Assembly: GCA_002633005.1 (NCBI GenBank)
Contig: NMRA01000048.1
Span: 562,303-607,301, forward strand
Direction of reading: 5' to 3'
Length of the DNA stretch: 44,999 bases
From: Phoronis australis
Taxonomy: Eukaryota; Phoronida; Phoronidae
Both the position numbers and the translations under genes were made by a program. Below the pieces are notes generated by a model, which did no database searches, was not told the DNA's origin, and worked only from the letters and a program-made list of their open reading frames with translations. Below are positions 42,998-44,999 of this stretch, piece after piece. How positions within the stretch are numbered: the first letter of the stretch is position 1; the number at the start of each line of letters is the position of its first letter.

Positions 42998-44149
42998 TTA
43001 AAATACCAGGTGTAATCCACGAGTTAAGCGCGTGTTTGTGTTTATTATATCTAACATTTTTGGACCAAAGTGTTTTTTCGTGAGATATGTCAAAGTATCA
43101 CTGAGTATTGCGTAGTTGTGATTGGGGTCACAATCTAGGCTGCGGTCTAGCTTTTCCATGATATTGCAGTTCCGTAAGCTATTGAGAAAGTGAGTTTTTG
43201 TTTGCGGTGTGTAAGAATATTTTGAGACGAAAGTAGGGCGTTTAGGGTGGATTTTCTTTATCGATTTTGAAGCAATGAAGATAGGACAGTGGTCTGAAAT
43301 CGAAGAGAGAAGAATACCAGAGTGTGTATGTATGTGACCGTATGATGTTGATGTAAAGAAGTTATCTATTAAAGTTGCTGATGTGGGGCTAAGACGTGTA
43401 GGGTATGTAATTGAAGGTCTTAAATTGTAATTTGTCATAAAATCCAGGAATGTTTGAACTTTATTATTTGTTTGTGTCTCTAGAAGATTTAAGTTATAAT
43501 CTCCACCTAAAATCAGTGTTTTACGCTGATTTTGAAGGTTTTCGATGATGGGACAGAACTCTTCAATAAACACGTCAAAGGTTCTAACGAGTGAAGTCGG
43601 CGGTCTGTAAAAGTTACCGACGCAGATGCTTTTGTTGTTAATAGAGATAAAAGTGAGTAGGCCTTCGAACGTAGAATAAGTATCAAGAACTTGAATTTTT
43701 TTGACATGAAGATTATCATTTACGTAAGTGATAAGGCCACCGTGTGTTGAACATAAGCTAGATGCAGGTTTAGAGTACATGTTGTAACCGTCAATTTGAA
43801 AGACTGAAAGGCAGCTGGTCGTGGTTAACCATGATTCTTGTATTAAGATAATGTCGAAAAATAATTCTTTAGAGTGAATGTTGTGCAGGAATGATTCAAG
43901 TTGAGTGAATTTTGCGTTAAGTGATTGAATGTTAATACTTAACACGGTTAGACTTGATTTATTTAGTTCAAGAAAGTTTTTAACTCCTTCTGTATCAAAA
44001 TAATGGGATTTGGTAATTGGAGCCTCGGTGCAACATTCAAGGGACTTATATAAGAGACAGAAGTCTAGTGCATTCTCACCTCCATAACTAGATAATAGAG
44101 GAGCAGGATCAAGAGCTGCGCCAGCAGAAAACTGGCTTACGTTGGCCAT
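42998..44149 (-). CDS. AP-type endonuclease part of the LINE polyprotein, frameshifted end
   Basis: 383 codons starting MANVSQFSAGAALDP. Motifs of the exonuclease-endonuclease-phosphatase fold: LSINIQSL, LIQESWL (catalytic Glu), LGGDYNLNLL (catalytic Asp and Asn), the DNFF region, and SDHCPIFI (catalytic His). Known role: nicking the target DNA before reverse transcription. The last residues, from about HFGPK onward, are out of frame because of a 1-bp loss at 43057-43061. Before that loss the domain looks intact. Confidence 0.9.
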   Translation of the reverse strand: MANVSQFSAGAALDPAPLLSSYGGENALDFCLLYKSLECCTEAPITKSHYFDTEGVKNFLELNKSSLTVLSINIQSLNAKFTQLESFLHNIHSKELFFDIILIQESWLTTTSCLSVFQIDGYNMYSKPASSLCSTHGGLITYVNDNLHVKKIQVLDTYSTFEGLLTFISINNKSICVGNFYRPPTSLVRTFDVFIEEFCPIIENLQNQRKTLILGGDYNLNLLETQTNNKVQTFLDFMTNYNLRPSITYPTRLSPTSATLIDNFFTSTSYGHIHTHSGILLSSISDHCPIFIASKSIKKIHPKRPTFVSKYSYTPQTKTHFLNSLRNCNIMEKLDRSLDCDPNHNYAILSDTLTYLTKKHFGPKMLDIINTNTRLTRGLHLVF

Positions 44150-44973
44150 AAATGGATATTTACATGTGTTATTCTTTGATTGGTCCTAGGATATCGGTCG
44201 TCATATAAGTTCATTGAAATAGCGCACATGAAAAAATTCACAAGGGGTGGGTAAGATAAACGGATAAAAAGTTTAGACAAACTTAAACAGGCAAGATAGA
44301 TACTGAGAGAGTGCAAGCAGTGGACGAGGTTGGTCGATGGGCAAGAGCTGTGATTTCATTTTTCATGACTGAGGAAAAGCTAGAATAGTTATGTAGTTAC
44401 CGGCTGCGACTAGAATTGTCCAGAGGTTCCAAATCTTCAGTTTGGCTATATCATCATATTTGCACATTTGTATATATTTTATGATTTTAGTTCTAATAAA
44501 AATTAAAATTGAACTAATAGCACGTGTAGCTCTGTTTGCTGTGAATATTTTTGGTGTACCTGTAATCAGTGGAAAATTTAGGGATGGGTTCACAATTAAT
44601 TGACTTCTAAGTTGTTTTGGTGTTTCAGTTCACCACAAAATAAAAAGATAGCAACCCTAACCGGTAAGAAAAAAGCAAGTAGACAGGAGTATTAAAATAA
44701 AGTAATGAAAACACTTATGATGGTTAGGAACGGTCCGAAATAATGTGTGGGAGCGGGGCTGATCTTTTCTTAGCACATAATTACACGGTGTGGGGATACT
44801 ACAAAATGCCAACAAGTGCCTGGTGCTTGTTCGGGGGGACTTCAGATCCGTGAGAGAGGAATACCCTGTGTGAGAATATTTGAAAGTTGGCAATTCCGAG
44901 CGATGCACAGGAAAGGAACTGAGTTTGTGTTCTTTGCTTTTTAAATTACAACGTTCTCCCGTTGAATCTAACT
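44150..44973. other. Probable LINE 5' UTR and flank
   Basis: Minus-strand open frames (44363-44593, 44657-44908) are short and have no recognised domain. No ORF1 with a zinc finger or coiled coil is seen, so ORF1 is absent, decayed or beyond the window. Confidence 0.4.
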
Positions 44974-44999
44974 CATTGGCGGATTTAGGGGGGGGGGGG
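44974..44999 (+). mobile_element. Start of another G-run repeat, cut by the window edge
   Basis: cattggcggatttag plus a G run resembles the terminus at 30732. Only the end is visible. Confidence 0.4.

Larger units (their letters stand above)
40657..44149 (-). mobile_element. Nearly intact LINE (Jockey/CR1-type)
   Basis: On the minus strand it holds an AP-type endonuclease frame (44149-42998) and a reverse transcriptase frame (42788-40914). A 3' UTR follows with AATAAA near 40690 and ends in a TC simple repeat at about 40657-40676. The only break I see is one missing T in the T run at 43057-43061; the intervening sequence stays open in the downstream frame. The 5' UTR probably continues to the right of 44149, but its end is not visible. 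Confidence 0.9.

Overview
The window is nuclear DNA from an animal. All three recognisable host genes are split by GT-AG introns, one of them (GNPTG) belongs to the animal lysosomal-enzyme sorting pathway, and the rest is AT-rich non-coding DNA full of retroelements and minisatellites. The mix of elements (Penelope-like, Ty3/gypsy-like, LINEs of two types, tRNA-derived SINEs) and a LOT6-like flavin reductase fit an aquatic invertebrate such as a cephalochordate, hemichordate or mollusc. I cannot settle which from sequence alone. Single N bases inside G runs suggest an assembled draft.

Layout. (1) 1-13808, + strand: an annexin gene entered part-way through. Twelve exons join in phase into 509 codons: a charged, probably coiled-coil N-terminal region and then a complete four-repeat annexin core. 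Its introns carry six tandem arrays, and one array has copied the end of an exon together with its splice donor eight times. A Penelope-like fragment and a foldback element also lie in its introns. (2) 13809-16128: the gap between two convergent genes. (3) 16129-22490, - strand: GNPTG, the gamma subunit of N-acetylglucosamine-1-phosphotransferase. Eight exons join in phase into 289 codons; the signal-peptide exon was not found. (4) 24975-29422: an LTR retrotransposon with two LTRs, a primer-binding site and a broken gag but no visible pol. A 245-bp solo LTR of another family is inserted in it. (5) 30416-36997, + strand: a complete three-exon NAD(P)H-dependent FMN reductase gene of 196 codons. 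Its 5.2-kb first intron holds a decayed Ty3/gypsy fragment. (6) 37000-40650: intergenic repeats, including a 5'-truncated LINE with a perfect 16-bp target duplication. (7) 40657 to about 44150, - strand: a nearly intact endonuclease/reverse-transcriptase LINE with a single frameshift.

The three host genes have no shared pathway: annexin binds membranes in a calcium-dependent way, GNPTG supports mannose-6-phosphate tagging in the Golgi, and the reductase is a cytosolic flavoenzyme. The main theme of the window is repeat birth. Several minisatellites can be traced to a parent sequence: an annexin exon/intron boundary, a SINE tail, and a gypsy pol segment. The most unusual is the annexin array. 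Its unit is 51 bp, in frame and free of stops, so each of eight identical splice donors would give a protein longer by a multiple of 17 residues.
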